From Agromyces hippuratus (lineage in GTDB: Bacteria; Actinomycetota; Actinomycetes; Actinomycetales; Microbacteriaceae), in NCBI RefSeq assembly GCF_013410355.1, contig NZ_JACCFI010000001.1:186001-250000 (forward strand): a DNA stretch of 64,000 bases, in the 5' to 3' direction. Shown here piece by piece: positions 8,539 to 15,883 of the stretch. The notes under the pieces were generated by a model, which was not told the DNA's origin, did not search any database, and saw nothing but the letters and a program-made list of their open reading frames with translations. Each line of letters starts with the position of its first letter. Position 1 is the stretch's first letter. The position numbers were made by a program, and so were the translations under genes.

Positions 8539-9096
8539 GTGACCGGCAACGACGTCGGCGAGCAGGTTCGCCGCTACCGTGTCGCCCGGCGGCTCTCGCA
8601 GCGTGCGCTCGGAGAGCAGGCAGGGGTCACCTCGGGGTTCCTCAGCCAGCTCGAGACGGGCCGTACCAATGCGAGCATCTCGACGCTGCGCCGCCTCGCC
8701 GACGCCCTCGGCGTCGGACTCGCCGATCTCGTCGAACCCGGCCCCGTCTCGGCGGCTCGCGTCGTGCGCGCCGACCTCCGGCGAATGCTCTCCGCGAGCG
8801 ACGGCATGACGAAGGCGTTCCTCACCGAGCCCCCGTTCGGCCACGTCGAGATGTACGCCGTGACCATGGAGCCCGGGGGATCGACCGGGTCCAGCCAGTA
8901 CCGGCACGGCGACTCCGAGGAGGTGCTGCTGGTGCTGCGCGGGAGCGTGCGCGTCGAGCTCGCCGACGAGGTCCACCTGCTCGCCGCCGGCGACAGCATC
9001 GTGTTCGCGAGCAGCACGCCGCACCGGGTGGCCAACGACGGCGACGGCGAGACCGAGCTCGTCTGGGTGAACAGCCCGCCCACGCCCGCCGATTGA
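8539..9096 (+). CDS. XRE-family HTH regulator with C-terminal cupin sensor
   Basis: A 185-aa transcription regulator. Residues about 8-62 form a lambda-repressor-type helix-turn-helix (RRLSQRALGEQAGVTSGFLS; then LETGRTNASISTLRRLADAL). Residues about 105-180 form a single cupin barrel (YRHGDSEEVLLVLRGSVRVE, LLAAGDSIVFASSTPHRV). This architecture is that of PuuR-type regulators, which often control amine or amino acid catabolism. A strong ggaggtggggg precedes the GTG start. Its divergent placement next to a secreted amine oxidase suggests it senses an amine or product and controls that gene and itself. The architecture is certain; the target is inference. Confidence 0.92.
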   Translation: MTGNDVGEQVRRYRVARRLSQRALGEQAGVTSGFLSQLETGRTNASISTLRRLADALGVGLADLVEPGPVSAARVVRADLRRMLSASDGMTKAFLTEPPFGHVEMYAVTMEPGGSTGSSQYRHGDSEEVLLVLRGSVRVELADEVHLLAAGDSIVFASSTPHRVANDGDGETELVWVNSPPTPAD

Positions 9097-9157
9097 GCCG
9101 TCGAGCGCGTCGGGAGCGTCCGTCGTGGCTGCCCGAGTGCCGCGACATCCGGTACCG

Positions 9158-9163
9158 TAGAGT
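9158..9163 (+). promoter_or_regulatory. Candidate -10 box (TAGAGT) of the nusA operon
   Basis: TAGAGT lies about 55 nt before the nusA ATG in the 121-nt gap after the cupin regulator. A gaggagg at 9203-9209 would serve as ribosome binding site. No convincing -35 is seen. Confidence 0.35.
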
Positions 9164-9217
9164 CCTGTCCGCTCCGAGGGGAAGCGGCGTGAGAGCTGAA
9201 TAGAGGAGGCCGGGTTC

Positions 9218-10216
9218 ATGGATATCGACCTCAGCGTGCTGCGGATGATGGAGCGCGAGAAAGAGATCCCATTCGACGAGCTGGTGGAGATCATCGAGCA
9301 GGCCATCCTGATGGCCTACTTGAAGCACACCCATCCCGACCAGCACGGACATGCGAACCCCGACGGCGCACGTGCGCATCTCGATCGCAAGACCGGCCAC
9401 GTCTCGGTGTTCGTACCCGAGCTCGATGAAGAGGGCAACGTCGTCGGCGAGGCCGAAGACAGCCCGAGCGACTTCGGCCGCATCGCCGCGTTCGCCGCGA
9501 AGCAGGTCATCAACCAGCGGCTCCGCGACATCGCCGACGACGCCGTGCTCGGCGAGTTCCGCGGTCGCGAGGGCGACATCGTCGCCGGCGTCATCCAGCA
9601 GGGTCCGAACCCGCGCATGGTGCACATCGACCTCGGCACGGTCGAGGCGATCCTGCCTCCCGAAGAGCAGGTGCCCGGCGAGGAGTACCTGCACGGCCAG
9701 CGCATCCGCGTCTACGTGACGAGCGTCGCCAAGGGACTCAAGGGTCCGTCGATCACCGTCTCGCGAACCCACCCCGCGCTCGTGCGCAAGCTCTTCGCAC
9801 TCGAGGTGCCCGAGATCGCGTCGGGTGTCGTCGAGATCGTCTCGCTCGCCCGCGAGGCCGGCCACCGCACCAAGATCGCCGTGCGCGCGACCCAGCCCGG
9901 CGTCAACGCCAAGGGCGCCGCGATCGGCGAGCTCGGCCAGCGGGTGCGCGCCGTCACGGCCGAACTCGGCGCCGAGAAGATCGACATCGTCGACTGGAGC
10001 GACGACCTCGCGACCTTCGTCGCGAGTGCGCTCAGCCCCGCCAAGGTCACGAGCGCGTTCGTCATCGACGAGGCGACTCGCGCCGTGCGCGCACTCGTGC
10101 CCGATTACCAGCTCTCGCTCGCGATCGGCAAGGAGGGCCAGAACGCCCGCCTCGCCGCGAAGCTGACGGGCGCGAAGATCGACATCCAGCCCGACTCGGT
10201 CCTCGAGTCGGACTGA
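9218..10216 (+). CDS. nusA: Transcription termination/antitermination factor NusA
   Basis: A 332-aa cytoplasmic RNA-polymerase-associated factor. The N-terminal RNAP-binding domain begins MDIDLSVLRMMEREKEI. It is followed by an S1 domain (about residues 108-180, from GEFRGREGDIVAGVI) and two KH domains (VSRTHPALVRKLFALEVPEI, then EVRAV-type and AIGKEGQNARLAAKLTG near the end). It lacks the C-terminal acidic repeats of the E. coli protein, the usual actinobacterial length. It is first in a run nusA-ylxR-infB-rbfA. The rimP gene that often precedes nusA is not present in the window. Confidence 0.97.
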   Translation: MDIDLSVLRMMEREKEIPFDELVEIIEQAILMAYLKHTHPDQHGHANPDGARAHLDRKTGHVSVFVPELDEEGNVVGEAEDSPSDFGRIAAFAAKQVINQRLRDIADDAVLGEFRGREGDIVAGVIQQGPNPRMVHIDLGTVEAILPPEEQVPGEEYLHGQRIRVYVTSVAKGLKGPSITVSRTHPALVRKLFALEVPEIASGVVEIVSLAREAGHRTKIAVRATQPGVNAKGAAIGELGQRVRAVTAELGAEKIDIVDWSDDLATFVASALSPAKVTSAFVIDEATRAVRALVPDYQLSLAIGKEGQNARLAAKLTGAKIDIQPDSVLESD

Positions 10217-10293
10217 GCCCAACGGCCGCCGAGCGGCCGCCGCCATGTCCACCGATCGGCCGCCGTCGGCGGCCGCACAGCGCAGAGTGTAAG

Positions 10294-10554
10294 ATGGAAC
10301 CCGTCAGAACGTGCATCGGATGCCGTTCGCGTGCCCCACGAGCCTCACTTCTGAGACTCGTCACCCAGAACTCCCACGTCATCGCAGATGATGCGGCCGT
10401 GCTTCCGGGCAGGGGGGCGTGGCTGCATCCGACACTCGAGTGCTACCGACTCGCTGAGCGGCGACGCGCCTTCGGGCGTGCACTCCGCATTCGCGGCGAG
10501 GTGGACACCAGCAACGTAGAGAACAGGCTGAACGGCGTGATCACTAATGAGTAA
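10294..10554 (+). CDS. ylxR: YlxR family RNA-binding protein (DUF448)
   Basis: An 86-aa small basic protein with the YlxR signature MEPVRTCIGCRSRAPRASLL at its N-terminus and the later GRGAWLHP and CYRLAERRRAFGRALR motifs. Members sit between nusA and infB, bind RNA, and in Bacillus modulate RNase P and transcription; the exact role here is unknown. The 77-nt gap after nusA is rich in GGCCGCC repeats and has no clear ribosome binding site. It is followed 83 nt later by infB. Confidence 0.93.
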   Translation: MEPVRTCIGCRSRAPRASLLRLVTQNSHVIADDAAVLPGRGAWLHPTLECYRLAERRRAFGRALRIRGEVDTSNVENRLNGVITNE

Positions 10555-10637
10555 CGACTCATGAGCGGCTCGAAATGAGACCCGTCCGTCATTGATGGTC
10601 TGCCCCTGTCCGGGGTCGGACCCGGAACAGGAGAGAA

Positions 10638-13460
10638 GTGGCTGCCAAACCACGCGTACACGAGATCGCATCCGAACTCGGTGTCGACAGCAAGATCGCC
10701 CTTGAGAAGCTCAAGGAGATGGGCGAGTACGTCAAGGGACCCTCGTCGTCCATCGAACCCCCCGTCGCACGCCGCCTGAAGGCGGCGCTCGAGGCCGCAG
10801 GCGCGGCCGCGTCCGCGGCTCCTGCGGCTCCGGCACCGGCGGCGCCCGCAGCGTCCGCCGCGAAGCCCGGCGCCAAGCCCGGCCCGAAGCCGGCTCCGAA
10901 GGCTCCGGCCGCCCCCGAGGCTCCGGCCCCGGTCGAGGTCGCAGAGGCCGCCCCCGTCGCCGAGGCACCGCTCACGGTCGCCGAGCGGCAGGCGCAGGCC
11001 GAGGAGCGCGCAGCGCAGGCTGCGGCCGAGAAGTCGACGGATGCCAAGCCGGCCGCGTCGGCCGAAGGCGACGGCGATGTCGCCAAGCCCGGCGGCGCCC
11101 CGAAGCCCGGTGCCGCTGCTGCACCGCGCCCCGGAGCCCCCCGCCCCGCAGGCGGCGGCACGCCCCGCCCCGGCAACAACCCCTTCTCGAGCTCGCAGGG
11201 CATGGGCTCGCGCCCCGCTCAGCCGCGCCCGGGCAACAACCCGTTCTCGAGCGCGCAGGGCATGGGCCAGCGCCCGAGCCCCGGCAACATCCCGCGCCCG
11301 CAGGCGCCGCGTCCCGGTTCGCCGCGTCCCGGCGCTCCGCGTCCGGCCGGTGCAGGCGGTCGCCCCGGCGGCGGCTTCCAGCGCCCCGGCGGCGGCGGTG
11401 CCGGTGCAGGCGCTCGTCCCGGCGGTGCAGGCGGCGGCTTCCAGCGCCCCGGCGGTGCACCCGGCGGCGGCTTCGGCGGCCCGCGTCCCGCGGGTGGCGG
11501 CGGCCGTGGCCGCGGCCCCGGCGGCGGCACGGCCGGTGCCTTCGGTCGTGGCGGCGGCAAGAGCAAGTCGCGCAAGTCGAAGCGGACGAAGCGGGCCGAA
11601 TTCGAGATGCGGGAAGCCCCGTCGCTCGGCGGCGTGAGCGTTCCTCGCGGCGATGGCAACACCGTCATCCGTCTGCGTCGAGGCTCCTCGATCTCCGACT
11701 TCGCCGACAAGATCGACGCGAACCCCGGTTCGCTCGTGACGGTGCTGTTCCACCTCGGTGAGATGGCCACGGCGACCGAGTCGCTCGACGAGGCCACCTT
11801 CCAGGTGCTCGGCGAAGAGCTCGGCTACAAGATCCAGGTCGTCTCGCCCGAAGACGAAGACCGCGAGCTCCTCGAGGGCTTCGACATCGATCTCGACCAG
11901 GAGCTCGAGGACGAGACCGACGAAGACCTCCAGCAGCGTCCTCCGGTCGTCACCGTCATGGGTCACGTCGACCACGGTAAGACCCGACTCCTCGACGCGA
12001 TCCGCAACGCGAACGTCGTCGCGGGCGAGGCCGGCGGCATCACCCAGCACATCGGCGCCTACCAGGTGCACACCGAGCACGAGGGCGTCGACCGCGCGAT
12101 CACCTTCATCGACACCCCGGGTCACGAGGCGTTCACCGCCATGCGTGCACGTGGTGCGCAGGTGACCGACATCGCGATCCTCGTGGTCGCGGCCGACGAC
12201 GGCATCATGCCGCAGACGGTCGAGGCGCTCAACCACGCCCAGTCGGCGAACGTGCCGATCGTGGTCGCGGTGAACAAGATCGACAAGCCCGACGCCAACC
12301 CGGCCAAGGTGCGCCAGCAGCTCACCGAGTTCGGCCTCGTCGCCGAGGAGTACGGCGGAGACGTCATGTTCGTCGACGTCTCGGCTCGCGAGAACATCGG
12401 CATCCAGGACCTGCTCGACGCAGTGCTCCTCACGGCCGACGCCGGTCTCGACCTGCGCGCGAACCCCAACAAGGACGCTCGCGGTGTCGCCATCGAGGCG
12501 AAGCTCGACAAGGGTCGCGGTGCGGTTGCGACCGTGCTCATCCAGTCGGGAACGCTGCGGGTCGGCGACGCGATCGTCGCGGGCACGGCCTACGGCCGCG
12601 TTCGTGCGATGGTCGACGAGAACGGCGACCCCGTGGCCGAGGCCACCCCGTCGCGCCCCGTGCAGGTGCAGGGCCTCTCGAGCGTTCCTCGCGCCGGCGA
12701 CACCTTCCTCGTCACCGAGGAGGACCGCACCGCGCGTCAGATCGCCGAGAAGCGAGAGGCCGCGGAGCGCAACGCCCAGCTGGCCAAGGCGCGCAAGCGC
12801 ATCTCGCTCGAGGACTTCACCCGTGCGCTCGAAGAGGGCAAGGTCGAGTCGCTCAACCTCATCATCAAGGGTGACGTGTCGGGTGCCGTCGAGGCGCTCG
12901 AGGAGTCGCTCATGAAGATCGAGGTCGACGACAGCGTGCAGCTGCGCATCCTCCACCGCGGCGTCGGTGCGATCACCGAGAGCGACGTGAACCTCGCGAC
13001 GATCGACAACGCGATCATCGTGGGCTTCAACGTGCGCCCCGACACGAAGGCGCGCGAGCGCGCCGCTCGCGAGGGCGTCGACATCCGCTTCTACTCGGTG
13101 ATCTACAACGCCATCGACGAGATCGAGGACTCGCTCAAGGGCATGCTCAAGCCCGAGTACGAAGAGGTCCAGTCGGGCGTCGCCGAGATCCGCGAGGTGT
13201 TCCGCTCCTCGAAGTTCGGCAACATCGCCGGTGTCATCGTGCGGTCGGGAACGATCACGCGAAACGCCAAGGCTCGTGTCATCCGCGATGGCGTCGTCGT
13301 CGGCGACAACCTCGCGATCGAGTCGCTGCGCCGCTTCAAGGACGACGTCACCGAGGTCCGCACGGACTTCGAGGCGGGCATCGGCCTCGGCAAGTTCAAC
13401 GACATCCAGGTCGGCGACGAGATCGAGACCATCGAGATGCGGGAGAAGCCCCGCGCGTAA
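10638..13460 (+). CDS. infB: Translation initiation factor IF-2
   Basis: A 940-aa GTPase that positions initiator fMet-tRNA on the ribosome. Residues 1-55 are the IF2_N domain (VHEIASELGVDSKIALEKLK). Residues about 55-310 are a long low-complexity linker rich in Ala/Pro, then Gly/Pro/Arg (PRPGNNPFSS occurs three times), typical of actinobacterial IF-2. The G domain follows with G1 GHVDHGKT (442-449), DTPGH (492-496) and NKID (546-549), then domains II-IV. The GTG start follows a gagag-type ribosome binding site. It is co-directional with nusA and ylxR. A large hairpin separates it from rbfA. Confidence 0.98.
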   Translation: MAAKPRVHEIASELGVDSKIALEKLKEMGEYVKGPSSSIEPPVARRLKAALEAAGAAASAAPAAPAPAAPAASAAKPGAKPGPKPAPKAPAAPEAPAPVEVAEAAPVAEAPLTVAERQAQAEERAAQAAAEKSTDAKPAASAEGDGDVAKPGGAPKPGAAAAPRPGAPRPAGGGTPRPGNNPFSSSQGMGSRPAQPRPGNNPFSSAQGMGQRPSPGNIPRPQAPRPGSPRPGAPRPAGAGGRPGGGFQRPGGGGAGAGARPGGAGGGFQRPGGAPGGGFGGPRPAGGGGRGRGPGGGTAGAFGRGGGKSKSRKSKRTKRAEFEMREAPSLGGVSVPRGDGNTVIRLRRGSSISDFADKIDANPGSLVTVLFHLGEMATATESLDEATFQVLGEELGYKIQVVSPEDEDRELLEGFDIDLDQELEDETDEDLQQRPPVVTVMGHVDHGKTRLLDAIRNANVVAGEAGGITQHIGAYQVHTEHEGVDRAITFIDTPGHEAFTAMRARGAQVTDIAILVVAADDGIMPQTVEALNHAQSANVPIVVAVNKIDKPDANPAKVRQQLTEFGLVAEEYGGDVMFVDVSARENIGIQDLLDAVLLTADAGLDLRANPNKDARGVAIEAKLDKGRGAVATVLIQSGTLRVGDAIVAGTAYGRVRAMVDENGDPVAEATPSRPVQVQGLSSVPRAGDTFLVTEEDRTARQIAEKREAAERNAQLAKARKRISLEDFTRALEEGKVESLNLIIKGDVSGAVEALEESLMKIEVDDSVQLRILHRGVGAITESDVNLATIDNAIIVGFNVRPDTKARERAAREGVDIRFYSVIYNAIDEIEDSLKGMLKPEYEEVQSGVAEIREVFRSSKFGNIAGVIVRSGTITRNAKARVIRDGVVVGDNLAIESLRRFKDDVTEVRTDFEAGIGLGKFNDIQVGDEIETIEMREKPRA

Positions 13461-13472
13461 ATCGTGGGAAGG

Positions 13473-13545
13473 GGTTCCTGATTCTTCACTCCGGTGAAGA
13501 GCAGGGACCCCTACCCCGATTCACCGGAGTGAAGAATCAGGGACC
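13473..13545. other. Long inverted repeat between infB and rbfA
   Basis: Two 25-nt arms (13473-13497 and 13521-13545) are reverse complements with one mismatch that would be a G-U pair in RNA. The left arm starts ggttcctgattcttcact. The loop is 23 nt and repeats cagggacccc, which also occurs at the right arm end. It fills most of the 126-nt infB-rbfA gap. It could be a terminator/attenuator, a processing site or a small repeat element. Confidence 0.75.
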
Positions 13546-13586
13546 CCAAGGGCGCAACGCCCTGGGGAGAAGAAGGGCTGAACGAC

Positions 13587-14072
13587 ATGGCGGATCCGGC
13601 ACGGGCCAGGAAGATGGCCGATCGCATCAAGGAGATCGTGGCCAAGCGGCTCGACAAGGGGCTGCGCGATCCGCGGCTCGGGTTCGTCACCATCACCGAC
13701 GTCCGCGTCACGGGTGACCTGCAGCACGCGAGCATCTTCTACACGGTGTACGGCACCGATGAAGAGCGCGAGGACTCGGCGAAGGCTCTCGCGGCTGCAA
13801 CCGGCATGCTCCGCAGCGAGGTCGGCCGCAACATCACGGCGCGGCTCACCCCGTCGCTCGAGTTCATCGCCGACGCGATCCCCGAGAACGCCGAGCACAT
13901 CAGCGCACTGCTCCGCGAGGCGCAGACGCGCGACGCCCAGACGGCCGAGCTCGCGGCATCCGCGGAGTACGCCGGTGAGGCCGACCCCTACGTCAAGCCC
14001 CGCGAGTTCGACGAGGACGACGAGACGCTCGACGGCGACGAGAACGTCGACGAGGCGGATGCCTCGCGCTGA
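13587..14072 (+). CDS. rbfA: Ribosome-binding factor A
   Basis: A 161-aa 30S maturation factor that binds near the 5' end of 16S rRNA. The family core runs from RARKMADRIKEIVAKRLDKG through DPRLGFVTITDVRVTGDLQH to RLTPSLEFIADAI. The KH-like fold is about 115 residues; the remaining about 45 are an acidic tail, common in actinobacteria. The ATG is preceded by an agaaggg stretch. Its stop codon directly abuts that of convergent mutY (TGA at 14070-14072; the mutY stop begins at 14073), with no terminator room between. Confidence 0.96.
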   Translation: MADPARARKMADRIKEIVAKRLDKGLRDPRLGFVTITDVRVTGDLQHASIFYTVYGTDEEREDSAKALAAATGMLRSEVGRNITARLTPSLEFIADAIPENAEHISALLREAQTRDAQTAELAASAEYAGEADPYVKPREFDEDDETLDGDENVDEADASR

Positions 14073-14963
14073 TCAGCCCTCGGGCAGTCGATAGCCCTCG
14101 ACGTCGCGTACGGCGAGTCCGTCCGCGACGAGCGTCGTGAGTGCACGATCGAGCTGAGCGGAATCGGCCCAGACGGGCTCGAGTTCGGCGCGCCCGACCG
14201 GGCGGTGCGCCGCTCGCAGCTCACGCATGACGAGCCCACGCACCTGGCGGTCGGAGCCGGCGAAACGGGCCTGCACGGCCTTCCTGGGGCCCGCGTAGGC
14301 GGGATAGCCGGCGGCGCGCCATGCGCAGGAGCCGGCGATCGGGCACGAGTCGCACTCGGGCGCCCGCGCCGTGCACACCGTCGCGCCGAGTTCCATCGCG
14401 CCGGCGTTGAACCGGCGCGCGGTGTCGTCGTCGCGGGGGAGCAGCTCCGCCATCGCGGCGAGGTCCCGCTTCGTCGACGGCGGCCCGGGCTCGGCCTGCC
14501 CTGAGACGGACCGCGCGATGACCCGTCGCGTGTTGGTGTCGACGACCGGCACCCGCAGCCCGAAGGCGAACGCGGCGATCGCGCGCGCCGTGTACGGGCC
14601 GATGCCCTGCAGTGCGAGGAGCGCATCGAGGTCGGCGGGCACCTCGCCGCCGTGCCGCTCGACGATCTCGACCGCCGCGCGGTGGAGCCAGAGCGCCCGG
14701 CGCGGATAGCCCAGTCGATCCCACGCACGCACCGCCTCCGACGGCGGCTCCGCGGCGAGGGCGGCCGGTGTCGGCCAGCGCTCGATCCACGCCTCCCACC
14801 GGGGCACGACTCGCGAGACCTGCGTCTGCTGCAGCATGAACTCGCTGACGAGCACCGCCCACGGCGAGACGTCGGCGGCGCGCCACGGCAACGGTCGCGC
14901 GGCGTCCGCGAACCAGGCGACCACGGCGGGGGCGATCGCATCGGGGCCTGGCGTTCGGGGCAT
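14073..14963 (-). CDS. mutY: A/G-specific adenine glycosylase
   Basis: A 296-aa base-excision repair enzyme that removes adenine mispaired with 8-oxoguanine. The N-terminal region has PLPWRAADVSPWAVLVSEFM LQQTQV-type residues. The helix-hairpin-helix LQGIGPYTARAI (about 115-126) is followed by the catalytic Asp in VVDTNTRRV. A [4Fe-4S] cluster motif C-x7-C-x2-C-x5-C is visible in CTARAPECDSCPIAGSC. The C-terminal domain is short compared with E. coli MutY. No ribosome binding site is seen; TAGGCT lies 6 nt upstream of ATG, so the mRNA is probably leaderless. Divergent from the uridine-kinase-like gene. Confidence 0.95.
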   Translation of the reverse strand: MPRTPGPDAIAPAVVAWFADAARPLPWRAADVSPWAVLVSEFMLQQTQVSRVVPRWEAWIERWPTPAALAAEPPSEAVRAWDRLGYPRRALWLHRAAVEIVERHGGEVPADLDALLALQGIGPYTARAIAAFAFGLRVPVVDTNTRRVIARSVSGQAEPGPPSTKRDLAAMAELLPRDDDTARRFNAGAMELGATVCTARAPECDSCPIAGSCAWRAAGYPAYAGPRKAVQARFAGSDRQVRGLVMRELRAAHRPVGRAELEPVWADSAQLDRALTTLVADGLAVRDVEGYRLPEG

Positions 14964-14969
14964 CCGTCC

Positions 14970-14975
14970 AGCCTA
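14970..14975 (-). promoter_or_regulatory. -10 box (TAGGCT) of mutY, leaderless start
   Basis: Minus-strand TAGGCT, 6-nt spacer (ggacgg), then the mutY ATG. It is paired back-to-back with the identical TAGGCT serving the divergent gene. Confidence 0.55.
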
Positions 14976-14998
14976 CGGTCAGGCGGAGGCCGCGGAGC

Positions 14999-15004
14999 TA
15001 GGCT
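14999..15004 (+). promoter_or_regulatory. -10 box (TAGGCT), leaderless start
   Basis: TAGGCT, 6-nt spacer (catcgc), then ATG at 15011. No Shine-Dalgarno sequence is present. Confidence 0.55.
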
Positions 15005-15010
15005 CATCGC

Positions 15011-15610
15011 ATGAGGCTCGTCACCACGCCCCGGGTCACCTTCCTGCGTTCCATCGCCGACGAGGTGCTGCAGCATCACGGCCGTGGGCGCACGATCGTC
15101 GCGATCGACGGGCCGCTGCGGAGCGGCAAGACGGCGCTCGCCGACGATCTCGCGGCGGTGCTCGCGGAGCGCGACCATGCGGTGTTCCGCGCGAGCATGG
15201 AGGGCTTCCACCGTTCGCGCGAGGCGCAGGCGGCGTTCGGCGCCGACACTCCCGAGCGCTACTACCGCTACGGCTTCGACGAGTCGGCGCTGCGCCGCGT
15301 GCTGGTCGAGCCGTTCCGCCTCGGCGGCTCGACGGCATTCGTGACGCGCGTCTGGGATCCGACCCGCGACGCGTGGGTGGAGCCGAAGTGGATCACGGGC
15401 CCCGAGGATGCGATGCTCCTGCTCGATGGGCGGTTCGTACTGCGCCCGCGGCTCGCGGACCTCTGGGACGTGCGGATCGCCCTCGACGGCGACCCGGTCG
15501 ACCCCGCCGACAGGATCGCCTACGCGGAGAGCGACCCGCGCCTCGCGGCATCCGTCGTGATCGACGACACCGACCCCGAGCACCCTCGACGCGTCGTCGA
15601 CCAGCGCTGA
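15011..15610 (+). CDS. Uridine kinase-like P-loop protein
   Basis: A 199-aa cytoplasmic P-loop NTPase of the uridine kinase/phosphoribulokinase type. The Walker A motif is IDGPLRSGKTAL (about residues 35-46); FHRSREAQAAFG and RYYRYGFDE follow, resembling the substrate region of Udk-like proteins. A later DGRFVLRPRLADLWDVRIAL contains the strand leading to a Walker B-like region. The family is often annotated uridine kinase in actinobacteria, but substrate is unproven and the length matches the short uncharacterised subgroup. It has a leaderless-type promoter. Confidence 0.75.
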   Translation: MRLVTTPRVTFLRSIADEVLQHHGRGRTIVAIDGPLRSGKTALADDLAAVLAERDHAVFRASMEGFHRSREAQAAFGADTPERYYRYGFDESALRRVLVEPFRLGGSTAFVTRVWDPTRDAWVEPKWITGPEDAMLLLDGRFVLRPRLADLWDVRIALDGDPVDPADRIAYAESDPRLAASVVIDDTDPEHPRRVVDQR

Positions 15611-15681
15611 CGAAGCGGCCGCTCGCCCGCGCGACGGCCCGTTTGTCCCCCATTCGGGAGGAACTTTGTACCCCGAAGGGC

Positions 15682-15758
15682 GGAAAGGGTGACGCGTCCC
15701 CGTTTCGGGGGACATAATGGGGGACACAGCCAAGCCCCCGGCGACGCGAACCCGAATC
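15682..15758 (+). promoter_or_regulatory. Upstream block conserved between the two LAXTG genes (copy 1)
   Basis: This stretch aligns, with about one gap, to 18339-18418 upstream of the second LAXTG gene. Shared landmarks in order are GAAA-GGTG, a TTTCGG-GACATA core, gcccccggc and cccgaatc. The 273-nt gap 15611-15883 contains no gene. The conserved block, about 125 nt before the ATG, is a good candidate promoter with a shared regulator or sigma factor. Confidence 0.55.
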
Positions 15759-15883
15759 ACCACCCGAACCACCCGACGTCAGTCGACGAGCGCATCGCGC
15801 CCGTCGGCACCGCTGTGCGCCCTGAGCGCCGCCGTCACCTCGGATTCGACGACCCTGCCGGGCCGACCGATGGAGAAACCCGA

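Noticed and set aside
13473..13545. infB-rbfA inverted repeat considered as transposon ends (MITE)
   Set aside because: No target-site duplication is visible and the element is only 73 nt; it is kept as a hairpin of unknown role.
15689..15883. 65-codon upstream extension of the first LAXTG protein
   Set aside because: It would push the signal peptide inward and run through the conserved promoter block; ATG 15884 has ggag upstream and gives a normal signal peptide.
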